42,531 nucleotides of DNA from Akkermansia sp. (lineage in GTDB: Bacteria > Verrucomicrobiota > Verrucomicrobiia > Verrucomicrobiales > Akkermansiaceae): the NCBI GenBank assembly GCA_030525455.1, contig JAUNER010000022.1:1-42531 (forward strand), read 5' to 3'. Of the stretch, positions 24,139 through 32,512 are shown piece by piece. Each line of letters starts with the position of its first letter. Position 1 is the first letter of the stretch. The notes under the pieces are model-generated. The model was not told the DNA's origin and searched no databases. It worked only from the letters and a program-made list of their open reading frames with translations. Position numbers and translations under genes: made by a program.

Positions 24139-24513
24139 TTACCAATAGTATTGAGTGTTGTATATCTCTGGGGTTACAACTCCTGAGGGGGAATAGAGAA
24201 TCTGTTCTACCTCAGTAAACATTCTCAGCGGATGATTGCGAAAATAGTTATCAACAGCAGGCGGAAGCTCGCAAGGCTTGTCTGTATGAATCAGAAAAGA
24301 AGAGTAGTAGCTGTTCACATGACCGCACATGCCATAATAGGTGACACCTTGAGCAGCAAACTCTTTTCTCAAATCCAAAGACCTCTCCATACGTGCGATA
24401 TAGTCATTTCTGGCATCAACCTCTGCGGCACAGGGAATAAAACCAAGCAGAAATACGATGACAGCCCAACAGATAGCTACGGCGATAATGATTTTCAGGA
24501 AACAGGTCTTCAT
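24139..24513 (-). CDS. Small exported or membrane-anchored hypothetical protein
   Basis: I do not recognise a family. The 124 residues start with a hydrophobic segment (IIIAVAICWAVIVFLLGFIP, about 8-27) that could be a signal peptide or membrane anchor, then a polar domain with MCGHVNSYYSSFLIHTDKPC and a C-terminus rich in Tyr. The ATG at 24513 has a purine-rich site upstream (AGAGAGAA) and is preferred over a TTG at 24591 that lies inside the IS30 end. The gene sits between two IS30 remnants and beside a broken gene, but its own frame is intact. Confidence 0.55.
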   Translation of the reverse strand: MKTCFLKIIIAVAICWAVIVFLLGFIPCAAEVDARNDYIARMERSLDLRKEFAAQGVTYYGMCGHVNSYYSSFLIHTDKPCELPPAVDNYFRNHPLRMFTEVEQILYSPSGVVTPEIYNTQYYW

Positions 24514-24579
24514 TTCTCTCTCTAACCATAATAATACTTCCCAGCAACGAAGCCGCAATAAAAAAATGCCAGAAAGTGC

Positions 24580-24605
24580 TGTGAATTGCAAGGTTAAATG
24601 CTACA
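24580..24605. repeat. IS30 left terminal inverted repeat
   Basis: TGTGAATTGCAAGGTTAAAT and the following GCTACA form the left end. It pairs with 25295-25320 (20 of 26 identical) and is part of the 39-bp direct repeat shared with 23974-24012. Confidence 0.8.
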
Positions 24606-24624
24606 TAGAAGAGAAAGCTAGAGA

Positions 24625-25292
24625 TTAAGCGATGGATTTGTTAAAATGGAAAGAGTATACATTGGCAGGTTGCCAAGCGGAACGACCAGCATGTAACTTT
24701 CTTGGGTATTTATTTATCCACATAGCAAGGAAGTCAAAATCAGATTGAGAAAAAGAAGAGAAATCGGTACTTTTAGGAAGAAAACGCCTAATGAGTCTAT
24801 TGGCATTTTCATTACTCCCACGTTCAGAGGCACAATAAGGGTGAGCATAAAAAAGTTCCGTACGGAACTTTTTGTTTCTACAGGATTTACAAATGGCGGC
24901 AGCATCAAGAAATGAACTAAGGACGTATCGTTAGCTATTTTAAGGGAAGGGCCATGATTAGTAGCCTGCATGCGAGCGTCATCACTAGCTTTATCAACAG
25001 AGTAAGTAACAAACTCAACTAATTCACTGTCATGATGGGTAACGCGTCCACGTTGAATCTCTCGATAAATAGTTGAGTGATGAAAATTCAATAAGGAGGC
25101 GATTTGAGCGACAGGGAGACCTTTACGATAAAGTTTTTCGATAACTTGTCGGTCAGCATCAGTAATGTGCTTGAATTTTCTGGGAGAAGTAGTAGATTGA
25201 GCCTTGGTGTTTTCCATATAGAGATTGTGTGTTTGTTTTTGCGAATTGATTATACTATCTCTTTCTTTGGAGAGCACTTTTTTTGCTCTCAT
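24625..25292 (-). pseudogene. IS30-family transposase, central part deleted and frameshifted
   Basis: The N-terminal part (about 118 residues from the ATG at 25292; 25216 is an alternative start) keeps the IS30 helix-turn-helix: RKFKHITDADRQVIEKLYRK, then VAQIASLLNFHHSTIYREI. After SLKIANDTS the frame breaks. In another frame the C-terminus reads FYAHPYCASERGSNENANRL, IRRFLPKSTDF and a tail ending HFNKSIA at 24625. This holds the catalytic Glu of the DDE site (ERGSNEN). The region with the two catalytic Asp residues, roughly 100-150 residues, is gone. The protein cannot be an active transposase. Confidence 0.85.
24850..24873. repeat. 24-bp perfect palindrome inside the transposase remnant
   Basis: AAAAAGTTCCGTACGGAACT followed by TTTT is a perfect 24-bp palindrome. 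It lies in the surviving C-terminal coding part, about 75 bp on the 5' side of the likely deletion joint. It may be ordinary coding sequence of the element; it could also fold as a terminator-like hairpin on either strand. Confidence 0.5.
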
Positions 25293-25294
25293 CG

Positions 25295-25320
25295 TGTCGC
25301 ATTTAATATTGCAACTTTCA
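25295..25320. repeat. IS30 right terminal inverted repeat
   Basis: Its reverse complement begins TGAAAGTTGCAATATTAAAT and matches the left end (24580-24605) at 20 of 26 positions. It lies just upstream of the transposase start, as usual for IS30 elements. Confidence 0.78.
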
Positions 25321-25411
25321 ACTGCATGGGTAAGGAAGAGATAAAGATTGACAAATGGGGTAAGAAGCGTACTATTCGGGTGTAGGTTTAACACAAAACC
25401 GCCCAATCAAT

Positions 25412-25948
25412 ATGAACGTAAACAGAATAGTTTGTACATTATGCGTGACTGGGGCAGCATTTCTGACCTCTTGCGAACCCATGCGTGTTAACGAACGTCC
25501 CCTTGGACTCTACCCACCGACTATCAATTCATTCGGCGAAATGCCACAAGCCCCGGAACTCACCGATAATCCATTACTCAACGATGTCAGAGGTGACCAA
25601 AACGGATTAGCTCCACTTGGCGGCGGTTCAGCATTCAATCCAGACCCTGCCAACACCAATAGCGGCACATTAGGTAATATCCTAAAACCCAATGTCGTAC
25701 AGGCACCGACGACACCGACGACACCCGGCATTGGCAATACAGGCATTACCTCACCAATACCTACACCGACACCACAAGCACCTATTGGGAACGAAATCCC
25801 CTATGCTACACCGACAAACGACCCCCTTGTTGTCATCAGCCCATACGGGAATAAGGTCAAAATTCTAAATCGCAAAACGAACCAGCCATTCCCGAGTGGC
25901 AAAATCATGCGCGACCCGAAGGCTATGAAGACCTTCCGAGTGCCGTAA
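25412..25948 (+). CDS. Proline/threonine-rich lipoprotein, function unknown
   Basis: A 178-residue lipoprotein: signal MNVNRIVCTLCVTGAAF with lipobox L18-T-S-C21. The mature part is low in hydrophobic residues. It has a disordered Pro/Thr/Asn/Gly-rich centre (APTTPTTPGIGNTG, PIPTPTPQAP) and a short ordered C-terminal motif, DPLVVISPYGNKVKILNRKT, ending SGKIMRDPKAMKTFRVP. That tail looks like a small conserved domain, perhaps for envelope attachment or partner binding; I do not recognise it. The start is 91 nt beyond the IS30 right end, so the element sits in or next to its promoter region. A terminator-like hairpin follows. Confidence 0.75.
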   Translation: MNVNRIVCTLCVTGAAFLTSCEPMRVNERPLGLYPPTINSFGEMPQAPELTDNPLLNDVRGDQNGLAPLGGGSAFNPDPANTNSGTLGNILKPNVVQAPTTPTTPGIGNTGITSPIPTPTPQAPIGNEIPYATPTNDPLVVISPYGNKVKILNRKTNQPFPSGKIMRDPKAMKTFRVP

Positions 25949-25979
25949 ACCCAGACACACTTAACCTCTCATAAACTCA

Positions 25980-26020
25980 TCGCCCCAGTCACCACAGGTT
26001 CGGTACCGGGGCGACGTTTT
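25980..26020 (+). terminator. Terminator-like hairpin after the lipoprotein gene
   Basis: TCGCCCC (25980-25986) pairs with GGGGCGA (26008-26014) across a 21-nt loop, followed by CGTTTTATA. It lies 31 nt past the lipoprotein stop and 20 nt before tyrA. The long loop makes it a moderate call. Confidence 0.55.
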
Positions 26021-26039
26021 ATAAATCAGTAGCATTATT

Positions 26040-26924
26040 ATGAACGGCTTTCCAAAACACCCTGTGTTTCAAAAAATCGCCATCCTGGGACCAGGTTTAT
26101 TAGGGGGTTCACTGGCCTTGGCCATTCGAGCATCTCTACCCCATGCACGCGTGCATCTATGGGGACGCAGAGAAGAGCCACTCAAGCTGGCCGAAGAACT
26201 TGATGCCGCTCATTTAGCCTCTACTGATTTAGAGTTGGTTGTGCGTGAGGCAGATTTAATCGTACTAGCCACACCGGTAGGCATCATGCCCGGACTGATA
26301 GAAAAAATTCTGCCCATCATCAAGCCAAGTGTCCTCATCACAGATGTGGGGTCTGTAAAAGGGATTGTTCATCAAACTATTGGTCAGTTACTTACAAAAG
26401 CGGGTATCGACTTTATAGGCTCACACCCTATGGCCGGCTCAGAAAAACAGGGCATGACTCAAGCCAGAGCCGATTTATTTAAGCAAGCAACTTGCTTACT
26501 AACTAATGACGAACACGTGCATGAAGACACCATCATGGCACTGCAACGCTTCTGGGAAGCCGTAGGCTGTAACTGCATTCGAATGCGTTCTGATGCCCAT
26601 GATTCCACAGTAGCACGCATCTCTCATGTACCCCATGTACTTGCCGCTCTATGTGTGCATAGTGCCCTAACAGATGGCGATGTAGAGAGACTCGGGCTGA
26701 TTTCGGCAGGAGGGTTCAGAGACACAACTCGCATCTCTATGGGCGAGCCCTCTATGTGGGCAGAAATTCTCATTGATAACGCCCCGGCTATCACAAAGCG
26801 ACTAGAAGAAGCCCTAGCCCAATTACAGCAAGTACAAACTCTACTTAACAATGGAGACAAAGAGGAGCTGCAACAATGGCTCACACGGGTCAGAGAGCAG
26901 CGCGGTCAGGCTCTAGGTCTCTAG
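26040..26924 (+). CDS. tyrA: Prephenate dehydrogenase
   Basis: Oxidatively decarboxylates prephenate to 4-hydroxyphenylpyruvate with NAD(P)+, the tyrosine branch of aromatic amino acid synthesis (or the arogenate version). Its 294 residues fit the stand-alone enzyme: a Rossmann fold with GPGLLGG at 17-23, the substrate segment GSHPMAGSEKQGMTQARADL, catalytic-site His in ARISHVPHVLAALC, and the C-terminal GGFRDTTRISMGEPSMWAE. No chorismate mutase or ACT domain is fused, so feedback control by tyrosine, if any, is not of the ACT type. It converges with a small lipoprotein gene, 9 nt between stops. Confidence 0.93.
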   Translation: MNGFPKHPVFQKIAILGPGLLGGSLALAIRASLPHARVHLWGRREEPLKLAEELDAAHLASTDLELVVREADLIVLATPVGIMPGLIEKILPIIKPSVLITDVGSVKGIVHQTIGQLLTKAGIDFIGSHPMAGSEKQGMTQARADLFKQATCLLTNDEHVHEDTIMALQRFWEAVGCNCIRMRSDAHDSTVARISHVPHVLAALCVHSALTDGDVERLGLISAGGFRDTTRISMGEPSMWAEILIDNAPAITKRLEEALAQLQQVQTLLNNGDKEELQQWLTRVREQRGQALGL

Positions 26925-26933
26925 TGCGGGGTG

Positions 26934-27401
26934 CTAATTACCGGCATTTTGACAGGTAAAAGTCCAATTATCCATAGAGCGAGGAACATCGTAAAGTTCT
27001 GGTGGCAAATTTCTATCTGCTTTTTCTCTACAAGTACCACTCGTAATAGTCCCGGCATCTTTAGCTTCTGAGCTAAAATTCAGCACTACATTTTCCATTT
27101 TGCAGTAGGCTGAATTACTTGATGAACTGATATTCAACGTAGCCGTCAATCCCTGCTCGGAGTATGTATAAGTCTCATCATAACTCTCACGAGCAGACAT
27201 ATTCACCACACTCACACGCTTTGTCGACTCAAAAAGCAATTGGTAACTAATGCGAGTTACTGTATCTGTTAGACGGATATTTTTTCCCTTTAGGCTAGGC
27301 TTCTTCCCCTGCGAATCACTTCCACCACCACCGCCACCACAACAGCACAGCCCCAACGAACAGCATGCCAACAAGGAAAAGAATGTCCAATATCTACACA
27401 T
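26934..27401 (-). CDS. Gly/Cys-rich small lipoprotein, function unknown
   Basis: 155 residues with a lipoprotein-type signal ending in a striking run, SLGLCCCGGGGGGSDSQGKK: three cysteines at the lipobox then six glycines as a flexible linker. The mature part is beta-rich with conserved-looking cysteines (SAYCKMENV, SGTCREKA, FTCQNAGN) that could form disulfides. I do not recognise the fold. It is transcribed against tyrA and is upstream-divergent from the EamA transporter. The extended homopolymeric G/C tract in the DNA (27329-27347, CCACCACCACCGCCACCAC on the plus strand) is prone to slippage. Confidence 0.65.
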   Translation of the reverse strand: MCRYWTFFSLLACCSLGLCCCGGGGGGSDSQGKKPSLKGKNIRLTDTVTRISYQLLFESTKRVSVVNMSARESYDETYTYSEQGLTATLNISSSSNSAYCKMENVVLNFSSEAKDAGTITSGTCREKADRNLPPELYDVPRSMDNWTFTCQNAGN

Positions 27402-27568
27402 AATTCGACATACTGCACCATCCCCTCATCTAGGTCAAGCGACAACAAACAATTCCCCCATCATTTTTATCGTTTTCATGCCCTAAATCATGGATTGATG
27501 ATTTTCTAGGGAAAAACGCTTGCAATCCGAAAAAAGAGGACGAAAATCCCTGCTCCGATACATCACAC

Positions 27569-28495
27569 ATGACAAGCTCACAAACATCATCAAGTAAAGG
27601 CCACATTGCCATGGCATTTGCCGCCCTCATCTGGGGGCTGATGTCGCCTGTGTGCAAGTTTGTCGTTTTAGGCGGGCAAGTCAATGCCGTCTCTTTGGCC
27701 TCATTCCGTTTAGCAGGAGCTACTATATTATTTTGGATTGTCTCCCTATTCTTTCCGACGGAAGCAATTGAAAAATCGGACAAAAAACAGATATTTTTTG
27801 CAGCACTCTTTGGCATTATACTCAATCAAATGGCCTTTACGGTAGGAGTAGGCTACACCTCACCGGCAGATGCCGCCATCATTACCACCATCACACCGAT
27901 TTTCACCATGATTTTATCGGCATTGTTGCTCCATGAACACATCACCGGGAAAAAAAGCATGGGGGTATTACTCAGTTTTCTAGGAGCCATCATACTTATT
28001 TCTAACAGTCATCATGCCTCCTCAGCCCCGGGTGATAACAACCTATTGGGCAATTTGCTTTGTTTAGGGTCGCAATGCTGTGTAGCTATTTACTTTGTGA
28101 AATTCAAATCACTCATGGCACGTTACACCCCCATCACCCTCATGAAGTGGATGTTTCTCTATGCCACGCTAACGTGTCTACCCTTCACCTTTACAGAATT
28201 AACGAATATCCCCTACGCAAGCGTACCCTGGCAAACATGGTTGGGGGTCTTTTATGTAGTAGGTTTTGCCACATTTATCAGCTACATTTGCCTAGCCTTT
28301 GCACAAGGTCGCCTACGCCCTACAGCTGTAAGTATGTACAACTATACTCAACCCATCATAGCCACTTGCATAGCTATACTTTGGGGGATGGATCGTTTTA
28401 GTTGGTTGAAATTACTATCTATTCTATTGATATTTCTAGGCGTATTTCTCGCTAACTCCTCTACCCTATCCGCAAAAACATTTTCACGCAATTAG
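27569..28495 (+). CDS. EamA-family (DMT superfamily) transporter
   Basis: Ten-helix inner-membrane protein of the drug/metabolite transporter superfamily, likely a metabolite or amino acid exporter. Two EamA repeats are visible. The first starts HIAMAFAALIWGLMSPVCKF and includes SFRLAGATILFW and AITTITPIFTMILSALLLHE. The second starts NLLGNLLCLGSQCCVAIYFV and ends YTQPIIATCIAILWGMDRFS then LLSILLIFLGVFLANS. At 308 residues it has the standard length. The substrate cannot be told. The 261 nt after it are AT-rich with no gene and no clear terminator. Confidence 0.88.
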   Translation: MTSSQTSSSKGHIAMAFAALIWGLMSPVCKFVVLGGQVNAVSLASFRLAGATILFWIVSLFFPTEAIEKSDKKQIFFAALFGIILNQMAFTVGVGYTSPADAAIITTITPIFTMILSALLLHEHITGKKSMGVLLSFLGAIILISNSHHASSAPGDNNLLGNLLCLGSQCCVAIYFVKFKSLMARYTPITLMKWMFLYATLTCLPFTFTELTNIPYASVPWQTWLGVFYVVGFATFISYICLAFAQGRLRPTAVSMYNYTQPIIATCIAILWGMDRFSWLKLLSILLIFLGVFLANSSTLSAKTFSRN

Positions 28496-28756
28496 TGTCA
28501 TAACTTTATAATTGCCACCAATATATGGTATAAATGAACTGTGAGATGTTTGTTTGCCTATAAAAAATGCCCAATGCTTGAAATCATTTATATAGCCCCC
28601 GGCTTTTAAAGACAGCCTTATATAATGACGTTGGACACAACACAATTCCACACCTATTCAGCATTCAACATCAATATTCTATAAAAATCTACTATTTTAT
28701 CTTCTATTTAGCTAAAATAAAGATAAAGCAACTTTATAATCACATACATACAAAAT

Positions 28757-29581
28757 ATGATAGGAGCTATTATTGGAGATATCGTAGGTTCAGTCTACGA
28801 ATTCGACAACATTAAGACCAAAGAATTTCCCTTTATCACAGAGAAATGCAGCATCACAGATGACAGCATCATGACCCTCGCCATCTGCGAAGCACTCATG
28901 AATTGCCAAAACGATTACTCTGACCTAAGCGAAAAAACCATCTACTATATGAGAAACATAGGTAGGAATTACCCCTACTGCGGATTTGGTGGGCGATTTT
29001 TCGATTGGATTTTTTCTGACGATATGCCGGCATACAATAGCTTCGGCAATGGCTCTGCCATGCGAGTCAGTGGCGTAGCATGGGTGGCTAATAGCATAGA
29101 GGAAGTAAAAAAACTCTCTCGATTAGTCACAGAAATTTCTCACAATCACCCGGAGGGCATCAAAGGAGCAGAAGCAACAGCAGTAGCTACTTATATGGCA
29201 CGCACAGGATGTAGCAAAGAAGAAATTCGACAAGTCATCCAACAGGATTATTATCCACTCAATTTCACACTTGATGAAATTCGCCCGACTTATCAATTCA
29301 ACGAAATCTGCCAAGACAGCGTACCACAAGCCATCCAAGCATTCCTAGAATCAACTTCATTCGAAGACGCCATCCGCAATACCATTTCCATCGGTGGCGA
29401 CAGCGATACCTTAGGAGCCATCACCGGAGCTATTGCCGAAGCTTTCTACGGAGTTCCCCAAAAATACAAAAACTTGGTACCTGTATTTTTGACAAACTCA
29501 TACCCCTGCGATGCCGTAGACTTAGCAGATATTTCTGCCAGATTTGTGAAAAAATTTAATGCTGAAAAATTCATCGATTAA
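28757..29581 (+). CDS. ADP-ribosylglycohydrolase (DraG-like) family protein
   Basis: DraG-type hydrolase that removes ADP-ribose from proteins, nucleic acids or small molecules using two Mg2+ ions. The full set of family motifs is present in its 274 residues: GAIIGDIVGSVYEF, T34-D35-D36 in ITDDSIMT, FGNGSAMRVSGVAW, SHNHPEGIKGAEA, and G213-G-D215-S-D217-T in ISIGGDSDTLGAITGAIAEA. Both metal-binding acidic clusters are intact, so it should be active. It is immediately followed (22 nt) by the AddB-like gene and then AddA-like, all same strand, which suggests a link to DNA end processing. A free-standing housekeeping hydrolase is the alternative. No ADP-ribosyltransferase is seen in the window. 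Confidence 0.9.
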   Translation: MIGAIIGDIVGSVYEFDNIKTKEFPFITEKCSITDDSIMTLAICEALMNCQNDYSDLSEKTIYYMRNIGRNYPYCGFGGRFFDWIFSDDMPAYNSFGNGSAMRVSGVAWVANSIEEVKKLSRLVTEISHNHPEGIKGAEATAVATYMARTGCSKEEIRQVIQQDYYPLNFTLDEIRPTYQFNEICQDSVPQAIQAFLESTSFEDAIRNTISIGGDSDTLGAITGAIAEAFYGVPQKYKNLVPVFLTNSYPCDAVDLADISARFVKKFNAEKFID

Positions 29582-29603
29582 TTTAATTAAACACATTACA
29601 ATT

Positions 29604-32489
29604 ATGAATCGTATCTTTTTATCCTGGAACGAACCTGCCTGCCAATTAATAGCCAAACGATTGATAACTCAAGAAAATGGCGGTTATCAACACCTCGTAC
29701 TCGTCCCAACGAAAGACTCCGGTCGTCAACTACGAGAACAACTTGCCGTTCAGTCTGCAAATAAAGCTGTATTCTCGCCAAAAATCCAAACGGTGGACCA
29801 ATTTAGCATGACCTGCCGACCGGATAACTCAGCCACAAGCATGGAAGTCCTTACCGCCGGGTATCTGGCACTAAAAGATAATCCACATCAGCATTATCCC
29901 AACCTCTTCCCTACCGAAACACAAACGGACACACCGAGCTTACTCACTATTGCCAAAAAGCTTAATACACTAAGAACAACTCTCACAAACCAGATGAGCA
30001 GTTGTCAAAAAATCGCCGACAAACAACTTTCCCACGCTGACTCTCGATGGGAAGATTTGGCAAATTTCAGCCGCGAATGTACACAAATATTACAATCATG
30101 GGGCGTGTCTGACCCCTGCATTATGGATGAACAAGCCATACCGAATGCCTTGCTTCATTCTCTAAAAGAGCAAGGTGGGAAAATCATCGTTGCCTGCGTA
30201 ACAGACATTTCCCCTGCCCTCGTCTATCTGCTTAACCGTGCAGAAGATGCCGGCATCAACATAGAACTATGGATTCACGCACCGGAGGACAAAGAACATA
30301 CTTTTGACTCATGGGGTAGACCAAATGAATACTGGAATACCTGTCATATTCCTATAAAAAACGAAGACATCACGGTTTGCTCTACACAATTCAAATTAGC
30401 TCAGCAAGTTTGCAGAACAATAGCAAATGTTTGTGGAAAAACAACGGATATCGCACTCGGTATTTGTGACACAGATGCCAATATACTCGTAGACCATGCT
30501 CTTGAAGAACATAACTGGGGCTTGCATATATTAGACGGACGCCCGTTTTCTGCCACTGGAATCATGGACGTCATGCAAGGGTTAGAGCTTTCCCTCAGAG
30601 AAATAGGAAATGCACGCAGTTTAATGCACTTAACTAAATGCACAACCCTATTCCAAACGCTGGACATCAAGGCTAACCAACATTCATGCTGTGTAGCCCT
30701 GGATGGTATCTCTCAAATTTACCTACCAAGCAGTGAAGAATATCTGCTTTCTTGCATTGAAAAATCAAATAACACAGACCTAAAACAAGCCGTTTCTCAA
30801 ATTAAAGAATGGCGAGACAAGGTTCTTCGCCCCAATCATTTCGTTAATGAATTGATACTATGGTGTAAATCATTAGAAAAATTCGCTAACCCGGAAGTCA
30901 TTACAAAATTCCGCAAGGCACTGGAGGAACTTAGTTCCGTACAAACGAAGTCCGAAAAATTCCGGTCTGCAGAACTAGCTATTCATATACTACTTCAGAC
31001 ACTACAAAGCCAACGAATCTCTGAAGAACGTGCAAAAAATGCCGTCCTTGATTCCCTCGGTTGGATGGAACTCCCCTATCGTCCCGAATCCAATCTCATT
31101 ATTACCGGACTCATTGAAGGCATCGTGCCGGAGGGAAAAGTCGATGACCCATTCCTACCGGAGCAACTGAAAAAAGAATTACATCTATACACCTCCTTAA
31201 ACAAAATCCAAGCTCGCGATAGCTTTTTACTCACGTCCCTTATTGAATCCAGAAAAACCAGCGGTGGAGTACAAGTCATTATCTCTCGTCTAAACACAAG
31301 CAATGAGCCATTAACCCCATCATCATTGCTTATGCAGTGCTCTGATGAGGAATTACCCCAAAGAGTTCAAAATCTCTTTGCCGAAACTTCCGAAGAATAT
31401 ACGCCAATTACAAACGATAAAGAAACCTGGAAACTCACTCCACCCACAGGTGATTGGAATAGAGAGTCAACTAAGGTGGAAGAATTTATACCCAACTTCA
31501 AAAACCCATGGGCTAATGGTGAAAAAACTTTCTCTCCATCCAAGCTGAGAGACTTTCTGGACTGTCCAAAATCATTCTGGATTAAAACGGCCATGGGACT
31601 ATATGATAATCCTCTTGAATACGATAAAGAAGCTATGGTTGCCAACGAAACAGGCACCTTTATCCATGAAATCCTACAAGAATTCTGTGCTACATACTGT
31701 TCAAAGGATAAAATAACTTCGGAATCAGAAATGATTGACGACATTAATAAACGTATTGAGACTAAATTTACAGAAAAATTTGGTACCCCACCTTTATTAA
31801 TGCCGCTTCATCTCCAAAAACTAGACATCAAACGTCGCTTGGAAACATTTGTCCCACTACATATCAACGAATTAAACAACGGATGGAGCTGCATAGAATT
31901 CGAGAAACAAATCGATGGTTGGCGATTAGGAGGCTTCCCCATCAAAATGGTCATCGACCGCATTGATAGACATGAGAATGGTCGCATTCGAGTTATTGAC
32001 TATAAAACCGGGAATGTAGAGGATTGCAGAAAAGCACACGTAGAAGGAATTCCAGAGGAAAAAGTCAACAATCTTAAGCTCCTATCTGAAAAACTACAAA
32101 CAATTCCTAAAAAAGGAAATTCAAATCCCGGACGCTGGAAAAACCTACAACTTCCCATGTATGTACTATGGGCTAAAGAAACATTTGCAGACCCAACACC
32201 GGAAACTGCTTACATCTGTCTTAATAAAAATCCGGAAAAAATAAAACTCATCCCATGGGATAACTTACATTCCGAGGTAATTCTTAAAAAGGCAACAAAG
32301 AAAAGCGAAGAAAATCAAACTCGTCCATCTGATATGTACTATGCAGAAATGTGGCTTCTGGAAGTCATGAGACTCATTACCAATGGCGAAGGCTGTATCT
32401 CTGCCGAAGACTTAGGATGGAAAGTCCCCGAATATTCAGCATTCAAAAAACTCGTCAACGAAGGCGAACCTCTTAATACATTATTTTAA
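29604..32489 (+). CDS. AddB-like PD-(D/E)XK nuclease subunit
   Basis: Second subunit of an AddAB-type helicase-nuclease that resects DNA double-strand ends and loads RecA. The 961 residues begin MNRIFLSWNEPACQL; an ATG at 29559 lies in the end of the previous gene and is not favoured. The long middle is a degenerate helicase-like region (LILTGLIEG-type segment: NLIITGLIEGIVPEGKVDDP). The C-terminal nuclease opens with FSPSKLRDFLDCPKSFWIK, then ETGTFIHEILQEF, and has the catalytic core MVIDRID...RVIDYKTGN (Asp, Asp-x-Lys). The four-cysteine Fe-S cluster of classical AddB is not evident; only the CPKSFW cysteine matches. It lies 23 nt before the AddA-like gene. Confidence 0.85.
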   Translation: MNRIFLSWNEPACQLIAKRLITQENGGYQHLVLVPTKDSGRQLREQLAVQSANKAVFSPKIQTVDQFSMTCRPDNSATSMEVLTAGYLALKDNPHQHYPNLFPTETQTDTPSLLTIAKKLNTLRTTLTNQMSSCQKIADKQLSHADSRWEDLANFSRECTQILQSWGVSDPCIMDEQAIPNALLHSLKEQGGKIIVACVTDISPALVYLLNRAEDAGINIELWIHAPEDKEHTFDSWGRPNEYWNTCHIPIKNEDITVCSTQFKLAQQVCRTIANVCGKTTDIALGICDTDANILVDHALEEHNWGLHILDGRPFSATGIMDVMQGLELSLREIGNARSLMHLTKCTTLFQTLDIKANQHSCCVALDGISQIYLPSSEEYLLSCIEKSNNTDLKQAVSQIKEWRDKVLRPNHFVNELILWCKSLEKFANPEVITKFRKALEELSSVQTKSEKFRSAELAIHILLQTLQSQRISEERAKNAVLDSLGWMELPYRPESNLIITGLIEGIVPEGKVDDPFLPEQLKKELHLYTSLNKIQARDSFLLTSLIESRKTSGGVQVIISRLNTSNEPLTPSSLLMQCSDEELPQRVQNLFAETSEEYTPITNDKETWKLTPPTGDWNRESTKVEEFIPNFKNPWANGEKTFSPSKLRDFLDCPKSFWIKTAMGLYDNPLEYDKEAMVANETGTFIHEILQEFCATYCSKDKITSESEMIDDINKRIETKFTEKFGTPPLLMPLHLQKLDIKRRLETFVPLHINELNNGWSCIEFEKQIDGWRLGGFPIKMVIDRIDRHENGRIRVIDYKTGNVEDCRKAHVEGIPEEKVNNLKLLSEKLQTIPKKGNSNPGRWKNLQLPMYVLWAKETFADPTPETAYICLNKNPEKIKLIPWDNLHSEVILKKATKKSEENQTRPSDMYYAEMWLLEVMRLITNGEGCISAEDLGWKVPEYSAFKKLVNEGEPLNTLF

Positions 32490-32512
32490 TCCTTAAACTT
32501 CATAAATTTACT

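Larger units (their letters stand above)
24580..25320 (-). mobile_element. Defective IS30-family insertion sequence
   Basis: A 741-bp element with imperfect terminal inverted repeats: 24580-24605 and 25295-25320 match at 20 of 26 positions when one is reversed. The left boundary is fixed by the duplicate end at 23974. Complete IS30-type elements are about 1.0-1.2 kb; the shortfall matches the missing centre of the transposase. No convincing target-site duplication is seen in the flanks (GC before, AC after). Confidence 0.8.

Noticed and set aside
23992..24186. 64-codon plus-strand open frame
   Set aside because: It crosses an IS end and a broken minus-strand gene, and its composition (basic, no motif) is that of a shadow frame.
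27485..27504. AAATCAT/ATGATTT hairpin before the EamA gene
   Set aside because: Seven A/T-rich pairs with no T-run; too weak to call a terminator or regulator.
28496..28756. Possible small RNA or promoter in the AT-rich gap before the glycohydrolase
   Set aside because: A TATAAT-like string is present (about 28620) but with no matching -35 at proper spacing and no stable structure; I see nothing I can support.
29559..29603. ATG giving AddB 15 extra residues
   Set aside because: It overlaps the end of the glycohydrolase gene and adds unconserved residues before MNRIFLSWN.
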